Part shown: positions 41,584 to 51,179 of the stretch, piece by piece
Numbering within the stretch: position 1 is the first letter of the stretch
Layout: each line of letters starts with the position of its first letter
Assembly: GCF_025515205.1 (NCBI RefSeq)
Contig: NZ_JAOPFX010000004.1
Location: 62,001 to 126,000, forward strand
Source of the DNA: Microbacterium fluvii
GTDB lineage: Bacteria > Actinomycetota > Actinomycetes > Actinomycetales > Microbacteriaceae
Reading direction: 5' to 3'
Length of the DNA: 64,000 nucleotides
The notes under the pieces: model-generated
The model's input: the letters and a program-made list of their open reading frames with translations, nothing else
Database searches by the model: none
Told to the model about the DNA's origin: nothing
Program-made: the position numbers and the translations under genes

Positions 41584-42516
41584 TTGACGCTGGTAGTGAC
41601 TGCGCTGGGCAAAGAGACCATTTGGGTAGCCGCGGACCGCCGCCTGTCCTACGGGCCGGGCCGGGCGCCCATCGACGATGCGATGAAGGTGCTGGTGTTG
41701 GACAGCGTTGATGGAAAGGCCGTGTTCGCGTACGCGGGCCTGGGTGCTACCTCCAACGGCATGCAACCGTCGACCTGGCTGCGGAATGTGTTGCGGGGTC
41801 GAAGTGGGAAGCTTGAGGACTACCTCGGCCTGGTCGCCGACAAGGTCGGCGAGCAGTTTCCGCGCCACTTGTCGAAAGTGCCGGGCGGGGCACACGTGTT
41901 TCTCGTCCCCGCCTTTATCGGCCGGCAGGCGGCAATGTTCGCCATCGAGTGCGTCGTGGACTCCTTCGGTGGTGCTCGGCACCGCTACACCAGGCTTGTC
42001 CGGCCGGAAGACATGAGATCGCCTGCGACATTGTGCGTTGTGGGGAGCGGGGCGCGCTCACTCGCGCGCGATAGCAACGTGTGGGGTCGATCGCTCCTGA
42101 ATCTCATTCGCGATGAGGAGGCGCACGGTACCGGTACTCGCGCCGTTGCAGACGGGCTGGCTGAGCTGGTCCACCGCGCACACCTGCAGACGAGCGACGG
42201 CTCGGTGGGGCCTCGATCGGTCGTCGTGTGGGCCCGCGCGCACGGGACGAAGCGAGACGGGGGCGGCCATGCGTTCTACGAAGGCGTCCACCTTGACCCT
42301 TCACCGGACATCCGATTGGGAATGATCCCGTCAATAAGCAATGGCACGGACTTCAACGCGGTCATCGAGACATCGGTCGCTGTACTAGGTCCAATCATGG
42401 AGGCGTGGGTAAATGCTGACGGTGACGCCGAAGCCGAACCGCTCAAGTTCGATCCGGCAGCGCTCAATGAGAAGCTCGAAGCTCTGGCTGACAGCCCGGA
42501 TGATCGACTGAGATGA
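41584..42516 (+). CDS. Standalone proteasome-beta-like Ntn hydrolase
   Basis: 310 residues from TTG 41584 (GGAGG four bases upstream; GTG 41581 is the alternative). After the start Met comes TLVVTALGKETIWVAADRRL: counting Thr as 1, the Asp in AADRR is residue 17 and the Lys in DDAMKV is 34, matching the Thr1-Asp17-Lys33 catalytic set of proteasome beta and HslV subunits. The strand order, then VFAYAGLGATSNGM (the AGL.AD-like element) agrees. Only Met removal is needed, as in HslV. At 310 residues it is longer than HslV or PrcB and has no ATPase partner nearby. It probably cleaves peptides; assembly is unknown. Confidence 0.7.
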   Translation: MTLVVTALGKETIWVAADRRLSYGPGRAPIDDAMKVLVLDSVDGKAVFAYAGLGATSNGMQPSTWLRNVLRGRSGKLEDYLGLVADKVGEQFPRHLSKVPGGAHVFLVPAFIGRQAAMFAIECVVDSFGGARHRYTRLVRPEDMRSPATLCVVGSGARSLARDSNVWGRSLLNLIRDEEAHGTGTRAVADGLAELVHRAHLQTSDGSVGPRSVVVWARAHGTKRDGGGHAFYEGVHLDPSPDIRLGMIPSISNGTDFNAVIETSVAVLGPIMEAWVNADGDAEAEPLKFDPAALNEKLEALADSPDDRLR

Positions 42517-42780
42517 ACCGGCGTGGTGCGCTCTCGACCGCCGTCCATTACCTATGGATAACGAGTTTGGTGAGTCTTGGGCTGTCGCTCTGCCATGACC
42601 ATTCGTGCCTCTCGGAGATGCGCGCGGGTGTCCGCCATCTGACCGATTTCCCGCATCTCGCGGCACTCCAACTAGGGCAATGTCCTCCAAAGAGGGGACA
42701 TACGTCGAGCGGAATCTATCGATAATGTCCGGAATATGACGCGATGTCGCGTCGGGTCCCCCCAACCCAGAGGAATTGTC

Positions 42781-45700
42781 GTGCATCGAAATGTCTTCCG
42801 TGAAGCATCAGCTCGATCGTCGTCCATTGGGCAGCGGTGGCTCGCGATTCCTACTGTTTGTCTAGTTCTTGTCGGGATTCTGACGGCGGGATCTCAGTCG
42901 GCGAGTCCGGCCGCCGCGGATCCTCTTCCGCCGACACTCGTCACACTCACGACGGACAAGATCGAGTTTTTCGCGGGCGAGTCATTCACGTTGACGGCGA
43001 CAGTAGATCAGCCTGTCGATGGTGCGGCTCCAGTGGTTATCCGCGACGTCACAGACGGTGTGGATGTGAAGGAGTGCACGACGGGGACGGTTTGTGCGAC
43101 CACCGTGGCCTTCACCTCCGGCGGCCCGCACGAGTATGTCGCGACGGTCGGTTCTCTGACCTCTTCATCGGTGTCGGTGGCCCGGTCAGCGTGGGCGCTG
43201 ACTCTCGAAGCATCAGAAACGGAAATTGGCGCGGGCGAGGTCACCACGCTTATAGCCACCGCCAACCAGGATGTTGCAGACACCTCTGGTGAGTACGCCA
43301 TCGCCATCTTCAACGCGAGCGAGGGGACACGGATCGCTACCTGCCCAAGCGGTGCGTCTTGCGAAGTTGAAGTGAGCTCATACGAGGCACCGACTTGGGC
43401 ATCGGACTACGTAGCTGTGGTGTCGGCTGCGGCCGACACGACTTCGGAGACCCCAAGCGAAGCGATTGATGTTCAGGCGAGCTCGGACCCTGTGACTGTC
43501 ACCCGCAAGTCGTGGTCGATCAACGTCGCGGTAAGTGTGGAGGTGCTCTGGCCGAGCGAAACGACGAACGTCAACGTAACCCTGGATCAGGATTTGGCGG
43601 ACACGAACGGGCTCTACTCCTTGTACATCGTCGAGATCCCCGGCGGGCAGGTCATCGGTCAGTGCGACACGGGGACTGTCTGCGACGCCACGATTAGCTG
43701 GAGTCAGCTCGATGACGTAGCGCCCAGCTCTCGCTACTACGTCGCCTATGTCGCTCTGAGAAGCTCAGCGCCGGTGAGCTCCGGGGAGTCGATCACCGGC
43801 ATCATCGGCGGCGGGGGTTCGACCGGAGTGAGAGCCGCGGACTGGGAGATCACGGTCACCCCCGACGACGTGCAAGAACTCGCGGCCGGTGACGTGATGG
43901 AAGTTCACGTATCGACCAATCAAGACGTCGGCGACACTGGCGGACGATATGTGACCTACATCGTCGACTACTACGCCAACAAGGTCGTGAAGACATGCGA
44001 TGACGGGTACACGTGCGACTACGAAACCAGCTTCTACACCGAACAGGACCGTGGCACTGACGACTGGGGCACCTTCATCGCGTACGTCGGCTCACCCGGC
44101 GCGACGACCCTGTACGGAGAGACCGGTATCCAGAACATGAGGGTCGCCGGCACCGATCCGACTTGGATGTATCGCAAGCACTGGGACGCGACCATGAAGC
44201 GCACCTCCAGTACCACGGTCACGCTCACCAGCAACCAGGACGTCAGCAAGACCAACGGGTACTTCACGTGGTACCTCTACTACATCGCCGACGGGCCCGT
44301 CGCCTCCCCGGTGCTCACCGACACCTGTGACAGCGGGCCACGCTGCGTGTTCTCAGCCTCCGCGGTCGGTCCCGGCCACTATGAAGCTTTCCTGGCGCGG
44401 AAAGACACAGAGTTCTCTTCATCAGGGACTCCCGCCAACTACCTCGCTTGGACCTACCTGCACCTCGAGGGACCGCAGCTTCCGCAGTACCCGAACCTGA
44501 CATCGGCCACCGGACGTGGAGAAATGTCCGGTGGCGGAAACCCCGCTCAAGGCTCGTGTGACTGCGGTCGGGCCGATCCAGTAAATACCGCGACGGGAGA
44601 GTTCTACCTGTCTGAGTCGGACATCAGTCTGGCCGGGCAGGGCCCGCTTCTGACCGCCGAGCGGACTTATTCGACGACCGGTGCGGGTTCCGTGGGCGCA
44701 TTCGGCCACGGATGGACGAGTGGTCTCGACACGCACCTCAGCATTCTCGCCGACACGGACGATGCCAACCCTCTCCCACGGCAAATCGAAGTGCAACAGG
44801 AGAATGGCTCGATCCTCGTCTTCACACGCAACGAGCTCTCGTCCACATTCTCCGCGCCTGAGCGCGTGCGCGCGACGTTGACATGGGACGACTCTGATTC
44901 GGAGTGGCTGCTCGTGCGAAACGGCACGCAGTACATGCGATTCAGTGAGGCAGGCAACCTGCTTGCCGTCGCGGACCCGGACGGTAACACCACCACGCTC
45001 GTCTACTCGGCAGGCAAGCTCAGCGAAGTACGTGCCAGTGGTGGCCGGGAGCTCTCCATCGAGTGGACCGGTGGGCGCATCAGCGAGATCACGGACTCCG
45101 CCGGCCGCGCAGTTCTCTACACGTATGACGACGATGACCTCGTCTCAGTCACCGGAGTTGACGGCGTCGTGACGGCGTATGAGTACGACAACTCACACCT
45201 CCTCACCGCGATAGTTCAACCCGGGGGCGGGCGCACCGAGAACGTCTACGACGATGTCGATCGTGTCATCAGCCAGAGTGATCCACTCGAACGCATCACC
45301 ACGTTCACGTACGACTACAGCGGCACGGTCACCACCTGGCCAGACGGGTCGCAGACGATAGATCGCTACGCCGGCGGGATGCTTATCGAGCAGGTACTCA
45401 CGGCGGGCACCGACGCGGAGGCGATCACCCAATACACGTACAACGAACTGAACCTCCTCTCGTCTGTTCTCGGCCCCGAAGACGGACTAACGACGTATAC
45501 GTATGACGAGGATGGGCGCCGGCTCAGCCAGAGCGATGCTCTCGGTAGGGAAAGTACCTGGACCTACGGCACAGCACTCAGCCCCTTGACGTTCACGGAC
45601 CCGGAAGGCGGGACCACGACGTCGACGTACAACGAGGCCGGGCACCCGTTGACGATCACCTCGCCCGGTGGAGCGGAACAGTCCTGGACGTACAACTCGG

Positions 45701-48600
45701 ACGGGACCGTCGCGACATACGAGACGGCCACAGGCGCCACGACCGTATACGACTATGACTCCGCGGGGCGGAACACCTCTGTCGTGGATGCGGAGTTGCG
45801 GGAGACGAGTTTCAGCTACAACGGGTTCGGGATGCCGATCTCGACGATCGCCCCGGGTGGTGCAGCAACCACCACAAGCTACGACGACGCCGGCCGCACC
45901 ATCGCCGTCGAGGATCCGCTGGGGAGAGTCACTTCCTACGTCTACGACGACGATGGGAACCTCACTTCGGTGACCAACGCGGAGGCCGAAACGACGACAT
46001 ATGCCTACGACGATGCGGGTCAGAACACTCTCGTCACCGACCCTGAGGGCGACCAGACCGCGATGGTCTACGACGCCGTCGGCCGGGTAGCCAGCGTCAC
46101 CGATCCGCTCGGGCACACCACGAGATTCACTCACGACAGCTACGGCAATACCCTCACTTCCACGGACCCGCTAGACCGCACCTCGACGGCGACATATGAC
46201 CTCGCCGGGCGGCTCTTGCAAACTCAGACGCCTTCGGGTGCCACGACGAGCTACGCACGCGACACCGCCGGGCAAGTGACGGCGGTCACCGACGCGCTGG
46301 GCAACACCACATCGTTCGGCTACAACGACGCGGGCCAGGTCACCAGCATCGAGGATCCTCTCGGGAGGCTGACAACGACGACATATGACGCGGAGGGTCG
46401 GGTAGACGAGGTCACCCTCCCCGATCTGAGCACCCAGTCCTATGAGTACGACCTTGCAGGCAACGTCACCGGCTTCACGAACGCAGACGGGTTCGAGACG
46501 TCCTATGAGTACACCGATACAGGGCTTCTGTCCGCACGCACCGACCCCGGAAATCTGGTCACCGCATTCGAATACAACAATGCCGGCCGGCTCTCCGTGA
46601 AGACGCTGCCAGACGGTTCAGAGACTGCATACACCTACAACGCGGGTGGCCAAGTCATCGGTGTCGCCTACTCAAGCAGCGCTACACAGGACGTGTCCTA
46701 CGAGTACGACGACGCGCAACGCGTCACCTCGATCACTGATGCAACCGGGACAACCACGCTCGAGTACGACAAAGCCGGGCGCATTGTCACCGAAACAGAT
46801 GGGGGTGGCGAAGAGCTCGGCTACACGTACGATGCGGCAGGCAGGCTCACTTCCGTCGACTACCCCGTCGTCGGCGCGGTGGAGTATGGCTACAACGCGG
46901 CCGATGAGATGACAACAGCCACCGACTGGGCAGATCGGGTCACGGAGCTTACCTGGGACGCTGACGGTCAACTTGCCACTGAGACCGCTCCAAACGGAGT
47001 CGTGCAGGCATGGACCTACGATGCAGCAGGACGCACCACCGAGGTGAGCACCGAGCGGGGAACCGCAGAGCTTGCAGCGTTCGACTACACGTACGACGAC
47101 GCGGGGCAATTGACGCAGCAGACGACAACCCTCGGTACCTCAGAAGTGACTGTCGACTTCGAGCACGACTCGATCGGTCAACTCTCGTCCACGACCACAG
47201 ACGACGGGGCGAGCACCCCGACCACTATCGCGATCACAGCGACCCCCGGCGGTCAGCTGGTCGTCACGGATGACGGTGCGGAACTGACCTACAACACCGC
47301 GCAGCAAGTCGTCGAACGTGACCCCGCCTCCGGGAGCACCACAACGTACAGCTACAACACGAACGGCGCACGGAACCAAACGACAGTCTCCGGATCACCA
47401 GCCCAGACCACCTCCTATGGGTATGACGCCGCCGGGTACCTAAGCTCGGTCTCCACCGGGGGGACCACGGTCGAGTATGAGACTGATGGGCGTGGACTAC
47501 GGCAGTCACGAAGCACCGGCACCATCGAAGACTTCCTCTGGTCCACCACTGGCTCGCTGCCCCTCATGGTTGCGGACGGCGACAACTACTACCTCTACGC
47601 GGCAGGATCGACCCCGATCGCACAGATTGACAAGACCAGCGGCGAGGCGCGCTACCTGGCGCGAGACGACCTCGGCTCCGTGCGCCTCTCCACCGACAAC
47701 ACGGGCACTGTTCTCGGCAGCCAAACGTTTTCGGAGTTCGGCACACCTACCTCCAGCGCCGGGTCAATCGACACACCGTTCGGGTTCACCGGAAACTGGA
47801 CCGACGCCGAAACCGGGTTCGTGCACCTCCGCGCGCGTGACTACGATCCCGACACGGGGCAGTTCATTAACGTCGACCCAGCACTGGACACGACGAAGCA
47901 GCCGTACACCTATGCGGGCAATAACCCCGTCCAGTACACGGACAACACCGGCCTCGACTTCTGGAGCGACCTGGGCACGAACCTCGCGGCGTTCGGCGCC
48001 GGCGTCCTCAACGGAGCCACCTTCGGACTCTCCGGATTGATCATGAGCGCAGTGATCCCCGGGTATGACTGCTTCGTCCAGGAGAACCAGGGCTTCTACG
48101 CGGCAGGAGACGTCGTCGGGATGGTCGCCTCAACCGTCGCAGTGAGCGTCGTAAGTGCCGGAGGTCTTGGCGCCGCGGCGCTGGGGGCTCGTGTCGCGGT
48201 GAGTGCGGCAGCGAAGGTCGGCGCGGGTGCAGTCAGGAGCGCCGTAAGGATCACCACGGCGAAATCGCTGCCGCGCGTCGCGGCGACAACCAGCAGCAGG
48301 AATCTCGCGCTTTCGACGCCGAAGGTGGCAAGCGGTAAGCTTCAGAACCTCGTGGACAACCTCTATAAGGGCACCGCAAACCCAAATAGGGTCGGAAGCG
48401 GCACGACAATGGATGCGGTGCGTAGCGAGCTTTCAACGGGCGTCGCTACTGGGGGAAAGATGCACTCAACGAAGGCGCAGGAGAGTGTAAACGGGCTCCA
48501 GAACTGGTTGAAGAAGAATCCAGACGCTAGCTACTCCGACAGGCTCGTTGCGCAAAGCTTGCTCGATGATCTGCGCGACGCGCTTGGTGGCGCTCAATGA
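42781..48600 (+). CDS. Secreted YD-repeat (Rhs/WapA-like) polymorphic toxin
   Basis: About 1939 residues from GTG 42781 (AGAGGAATT upstream). Residues 1-60 are an export signal (WLAIPTVCLVLVGILTAGSQ). Then four or five Ig-like modules of about 110 residues, each beginning with a Trp (SAWALTLEA, KSWSINVAV, ADWEITVTP, KHWDATMKR) and each with a C-x(4-6)-C pair. From about residue 600 to 1650 come YD repeats (TYDDAGRTIAV-type) forming the Rhs shell. The core RDYDPDTGQFINVDP ... YAGNNPVQYTDNTG (near 47830-47950) marks the self-cleavage boundary. The last ~210 residues are the toxin: a hydrophobic segment, then LQNLVDNLYKGTANPNRV and SDRLVAQSLLDDLRDAL. The toxin class is not recognised. Confidence 0.92.
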   Translation: MHRNVFREASARSSSIGQRWLAIPTVCLVLVGILTAGSQSASPAAADPLPPTLVTLTTDKIEFFAGESFTLTATVDQPVDGAAPVVIRDVTDGVDVKECTTGTVCATTVAFTSGGPHEYVATVGSLTSSSVSVARSAWALTLEASETEIGAGEVTTLIATANQDVADTSGEYAIAIFNASEGTRIATCPSGASCEVEVSSYEAPTWASDYVAVVSAAADTTSETPSEAIDVQASSDPVTVTRKSWSINVAVSVEVLWPSETTNVNVTLDQDLADTNGLYSLYIVEIPGGQVIGQCDTGTVCDATISWSQLDDVAPSSRYYVAYVALRSSAPVSSGESITGIIGGGGSTGVRAADWEITVTPDDVQELAAGDVMEVHVSTNQDVGDTGGRYVTYIVDYYANKVVKTCDDGYTCDYETSFYTEQDRGTDDWGTFIAYVGSPGATTLYGETGIQNMRVAGTDPTWMYRKHWDATMKRTSSTTVTLTSNQDVSKTNGYFTWYLYYIADGPVASPVLTDTCDSGPRCVFSASAVGPGHYEAFLARKDTEFSSSGTPANYLAWTYLHLEGPQLPQYPNLTSATGRGEMSGGGNPAQGSCDCGRADPVNTATGEFYLSESDISLAGQGPLLTAERTYSTTGAGSVGAFGHGWTSGLDTHLSILADTDDANPLPRQIEVQQENGSILVFTRNELSSTFSAPERVRATLTWDDSDSEWLLVRNGTQYMRFSEAGNLLAVADPDGNTTTLVYSAGKLSEVRASGGRELSIEWTGGRISEITDSAGRAVLYTYDDDDLVSVTGVDGVVTAYEYDNSHLLTAIVQPGGGRTENVYDDVDRVISQSDPLERITTFTYDYSGTVTTWPDGSQTIDRYAGGMLIEQVLTAGTDAEAITQYTYNELNLLSSVLGPEDGLTTYTYDEDGRRLSQSDALGRESTWTYGTALSPLTFTDPEGGTTTSTYNEAGHPLTITSPGGAEQSWTYNSDGTVATYETATGATTVYDYDSAGRNTSVVDAELRETSFSYNGFGMPISTIAPGGAATTTSYDDAGRTIAVEDPLGRVTSYVYDDDGNLTSVTNAEAETTTYAYDDAGQNTLVTDPEGDQTAMVYDAVGRVASVTDPLGHTTRFTHDSYGNTLTSTDPLDRTSTATYDLAGRLLQTQTPSGATTSYARDTAGQVTAVTDALGNTTSFGYNDAGQVTSIEDPLGRLTTTTYDAEGRVDEVTLPDLSTQSYEYDLAGNVTGFTNADGFETSYEYTDTGLLSARTDPGNLVTAFEYNNAGRLSVKTLPDGSETAYTYNAGGQVIGVAYSSSATQDVSYEYDDAQRVTSITDATGTTTLEYDKAGRIVTETDGGGEELGYTYDAAGRLTSVDYPVVGAVEYGYNAADEMTTATDWADRVTELTWDADGQLATETAPNGVVQAWTYDAAGRTTEVSTERGTAELAAFDYTYDDAGQLTQQTTTLGTSEVTVDFEHDSIGQLSSTTTDDGASTPTTIAITATPGGQLVVTDDGAELTYNTAQQVVERDPASGSTTTYSYNTNGARNQTTVSGSPAQTTSYGYDAAGYLSSVSTGGTTVEYETDGRGLRQSRSTGTIEDFLWSTTGSLPLMVADGDNYYLYAAGSTPIAQIDKTSGEARYLARDDLGSVRLSTDNTGTVLGSQTFSEFGTPTSSAGSIDTPFGFTGNWTDAETGFVHLRARDYDPDTGQFINVDPALDTTKQPYTYAGNNPVQYTDNTGLDFWSDLGTNLAAFGAGVLNGATFGLSGLIMSAVIPGYDCFVQENQGFYAAGDVVGMVASTVAVSVVSAGGLGAAALGARVAVSAAAKVGAGAVRSAVRITTAKSLPRVAATTSSRNLALSTPKVASGKLQNLVDNLYKGTANPNRVGSGTTMDAVRSELSTGVATGGKMHSTKAQESVNGLQNWLKKNPDASYSDRLVAQSLLDDLRDALGGAQ

Positions 48601-48938
48601 GCGCCTGGACGGTTGGAGCAGTCGGAGCGCTCGTGTACCAAAACCCGGCTCTTATCCCGTTGCTTGAGGAGCACTTGAACGATAACGACGGTGTCGTTCT
48701 CCCACACCTCCTGCTGTCGGACATTGTGCGCTGGATGGTGCAAAACGAATCCTCCGAGTTCACAGTTGTGCACTCGGTCATGTCGTGGTGGGGTCGGGCC
48801 TACAATGATGGCCCCGAGGATGTGCGGGAGTTGATCGTGGTGAGTGGCGTGGAGATGATTCCGGACCCTGGAGAACCAGGATCCGGACTGAGGGGCTTGC
48901 TTTCCGAACCGCTTCAATCTTTGGACCCCTGGCACTAA
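48597..48938 (+). CDS. Immunity protein for the YD-repeat toxin
   Basis: A 113-residue soluble, acidic protein. Its ATG overlaps the toxin stop by four bases (ATGA), the usual place of an immunity gene. It begins NPALIPLLEEHLNDNDG after a short start and contains HLLLSDIVRWMVQN and VEMIPDPGEPGSGLRGLL, a pattern resembling uncharacterised immunity families (DUF7674-like, from memory). Its role, to block the cognate C-terminal toxin in the producing cell, follows from position. A hairpin terminator begins at its stop codon, closing the toxin-immunity unit. Confidence 0.8.
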   Translation: MSAWTVGAVGALVYQNPALIPLLEEHLNDNDGVVLPHLLLSDIVRWMVQNESSEFTVVHSVMSWWGRAYNDGPEDVRELIVVSGVEMIPDPGEPGSGLRGLLSEPLQSLDPWH

Positions 48939-48963
48939 GTCCTGCCCCGAACGGGCGGGACTT
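48937..48963 (+). terminator. Hairpin after immunity gene
   Basis: Stem AAGTCCTGCCC (48937-48947) and GGGCGGGACTT (48953-48963) with a five-base loop and one T-G pair. It overlaps the stop of the immunity gene and ends the toxin operon. Confidence 0.85.
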
Positions 48964-49234
48964 CGTCAAGCGAACACCATGCCTCTCACGGCACGGGGCT
49001 CATCCGATCCAGGCGATCGTTGATTGGGCGCCGCCAACCCCCTCTCGGAGGCACCCCTTCTCCCGTCAGACGAGAAAACGTCGGACGCAACGACGCCACT
49101 GTCACAGAAGCGGCCCCATCCATTCGACGCGACATGACAGCGTCCAGCGCTCCCAATTGCCCCAGTCTTGACCTTCAGGACCCGCTGGAAGGGGGATGCC
49201 GCGCCCCCGAGTCAAGCGTTACAGAAGTGACTGC

Positions 49235-49440
49235 TGACCTGGGGTTTGGAAGAATCTGCGCGTTATCGTGGAAAACGCCTGGAACGGTAGTGCGCGAGCC
49301 CTTGAACCGACTGGGATCGGGGATTTCGAAACACGGCCACAGCGGGCCGTGTTCTTTTTTGAGCGGCCCAGTGTTCGTTTATTGCGAGCGAGACCGGTAG
49401 GAGACCAGTTCTCCCGCCGGTTTCGTCGTTTCAGGCGGGG
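49235..49440. repeat. Structured dispersed repeat, copy B
   Basis: Diverged copy of 38602-38806 in the same orientation. First hairpin ACACGGCC/GGCCGTGT at 49331-49338 and 49345-49352, identical to copy A and followed by TTCTTTTTT. Second hairpin CGAGACCGGT/GCCGGTTTCG at 49389-49398 and 49416-49425: two changes from copy A (A to G and C to T) are both on the 5' arm and both turn a Watson-Crick pair into a G-U pair, so RNA pairing is kept. About 10.6 kb lies between the copies. Confidence 0.7.
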
Positions 49441-49548
49441 TCTTGCTCGTCGAGAGGCACTCCCCGTCATCGAGCCGTGGACAGTCGATGAAGCGGCTCT
49501 GGAAGAATGGGCCGGCGGAGAGGTGCTCCGCACATAAGACGGAGTTCC

Positions 49549-50130
49549 ATGGTCAACGTTTCCCGTGTCCTCGCGCAGGCCACCGCCACCACTGACGGAG
49601 GTGTCGACCTCGGGTTCTACCTGATCCTCGCCGCCGTGCTGGCCGTCGCCGCTGTTGTCATGAAGTTGATCTTCTCCCGCCGCGCTGCATCCAGCACCGA
49701 CGCGGTCGTGCGCGACCAGGACCCTGCCCAGGTGATCCGGATCCCGCCGGCGCCCCCATTCCCGAGCGATGTGGCGAGGCTTCGCGCGTTCGTCGGCGAC
49801 ACGACACCGCCGCCCCGCATCACCCGGTACACGGTTCCCATCGTGACTGTGGATAACACCCACTTGTCGATCCGCGACAAGAAGATCGGTGACATCGTGT
49901 CGGTGCCGCTCACCGACATCGAATCCGCTCAGATGCGCGTCACCACCATCCGGCCCAAGGGCACCCTTCTTGCGCAGAACTACCCATCGCTGTGGGTCAC
50001 CGTCAGGCGGGGCGCGGCTACGCAGTCGCTGGCGCTGACGCCCATCACCGGCGCCTACGCCAAGGTGTCAGAAGCTGAAGCCGAGGCGATGGCGGCCGCG
50101 CTCAACTCCCTGCTCGCCGCTGCGAGCTGA
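49549..50130 (+). CDS. Membrane-anchored protein with PH-like domain
   Basis: A 193-residue protein; GACGGAG lies six bases before ATG 49549. Residues 22-42 (FYLILAAVLAVAAVVMKLIF) are a membrane anchor; residues 80-175 look like a bacterial PH-type beta domain (PIVTVDNTHLSIRDKKIGDI, VSVPLTDIESAQMR, SLWVTVRRGAATQSLALTP), ending in a helix EAEAEAMAAALNSLL. The function is unknown; such proteins sense or scaffold at the membrane. It starts about 110 bases after copy B of the structured repeat. Confidence 0.8.
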   Translation: MVNVSRVLAQATATTDGGVDLGFYLILAAVLAVAAVVMKLIFSRRAASSTDAVVRDQDPAQVIRIPPAPPFPSDVARLRAFVGDTTPPPRITRYTVPIVTVDNTHLSIRDKKIGDIVSVPLTDIESAQMRVTTIRPKGTLLAQNYPSLWVTVRRGAATQSLALTPITGAYAKVSEAEAEAMAAALNSLLAAAS

Positions 50131-50255
50131 TCATTCGTCATGCGGGGCCCGGAGCAGCGCGGGGAGGGCACGGATAGGTGACACCTGATCTGTGGTGCCG
50201 AGCGGTGCCGCCGGGAGGATCAGCAGGACTCGCGCGCGGCACTATTGTCTGAGGC

Positions 50256-50651
50256 ATGCGCTGTCGTCTCCTCTCCACGGTGCTTACGGTCGTCGTTCCT
50301 CTAGCGGCTCTGGCCGGGTGCGCGACGCAACCCACCGAGGCGGTCAGCCAGGAGCCGAATCTCACGAACTACGTCAACCAGCCGAGCTCGACCGACTTAT
50401 CCTGCCGAGAAGCGGGGGCCGCAGTGAACGACGCGGCACCCGACGACAGCGCCAAATCCGACCAGATCTACCTGACTTTGCTTGCGTGTGAATCCGTCGA
50501 TGCGTGGATCACGACAATGGCGGAGAACCCCACGGCGTTTGGCTCTTCGGGCGTTAGTCGAGAGAGCCTCGAGATGCGCCTCCAAAGTGCGTGTGCGGGT
50601 GCCGAAGAGACACCCGTTTGCGCAGACCTGGCACGCCTCTACACGGAATAG
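50256..50651 (+). CDS. Small lipoprotein
   Basis: A 131-residue protein, ATG 50256. Signal peptide II: MRCRLLSTVLTVVVPLAA then LAGC lipobox (Cys22). The mature part is acidic with four more Cys (LSCREAG, LLACESV, SACAGAEE, PVCADLA), a helical disulfide-linked domain. The family is not recognised. It is monocistronic between two other small envelope proteins on the same strand. Confidence 0.8.
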   Translation: MRCRLLSTVLTVVVPLAALAGCATQPTEAVSQEPNLTNYVNQPSSTDLSCREAGAAVNDAAPDDSAKSDQIYLTLLACESVDAWITTMAENPTAFGSSGVSRESLEMRLQSACAGAEETPVCADLARLYTE

Positions 50652-50793
50652 GGCGTAACCGGCAGGAGCATCCCCCGCCCGACTTGGGGATGAGCCGAGC
50701 GAAGGTCGATGCGCATGAAGCTTCCGGGCGTTCGGATAGAGAAATCGAGGAGGCTCAAGGCGGAGGCACACCAGTGATTGCGAGCGCGACTTC

Positions 50794-51135
50794 ATGAATG
50801 CAGCGGGATCACGACGCGCCGACGACCTGACCTTCTGGGCGATGATCCTTCTGATCGCCCAGTTCGTCATCGCGGTCGCTCTCGCCGTGTCGATCACCTT
50901 CCTTTGGTCGGCGTCTCCGCACTGCGGCGACTCGTGCGAGTACAGCACTCTCACGTTCGCCACGTATGGGTTCTTCGCGCTGGCGGGCGTTCTGCTTCTC
51001 GGCGCCGGTCTAGGGGTGTTCCTCCTCAGAGACACCTATCGTCGCTCACTGATTCCACCGTTGATCGGGGTAGCTCTCACCGTCCTCGGCGCGACCGTGG
51101 CCATCACGCTCGGGCGTGCTTCATTGGGGTTCTGA
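50794..51135 (+). CDS. Three-helix membrane protein
   Basis: A 113-residue protein with helices at about 12-38 (WAMILLIAQFVIAVALAVSI), 56-80 (FATYGFFALAGVLLLGAGLG) and 88-108 (PPLIGVALTVLGATVAITL). A short loop SPHCGDSCEYS carries two Cys. There is no enzyme motif. The gene is convergent with the GNAT gene and marks the end of the accessory part. Confidence 0.75.
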   Translation: MNAAGSRRADDLTFWAMILLIAQFVIAVALAVSITFLWSASPHCGDSCEYSTLTFATYGFFALAGVLLLGAGLGVFLLRDTYRRSLIPPLIGVALTVLGATVAITLGRASLGF

Positions 51136-51179
51136 GCGCCCCGGTGATCCGCCACGACGAAGGGGCGGACAGCGCGGGG

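Noticed and set aside
44660..47900. CRISPR-like periodicity in the Rhs gene
   Set aside because: The repeats are protein-level YD repeats of variable length and sequence, with no constant direct repeat or spacers.
1..51100. Whole accessory region as a prophage
   Set aside because: No capsid, tail, terminase, portal or lysis genes are visible; the content is defence, toxin and secreted-protein genes.
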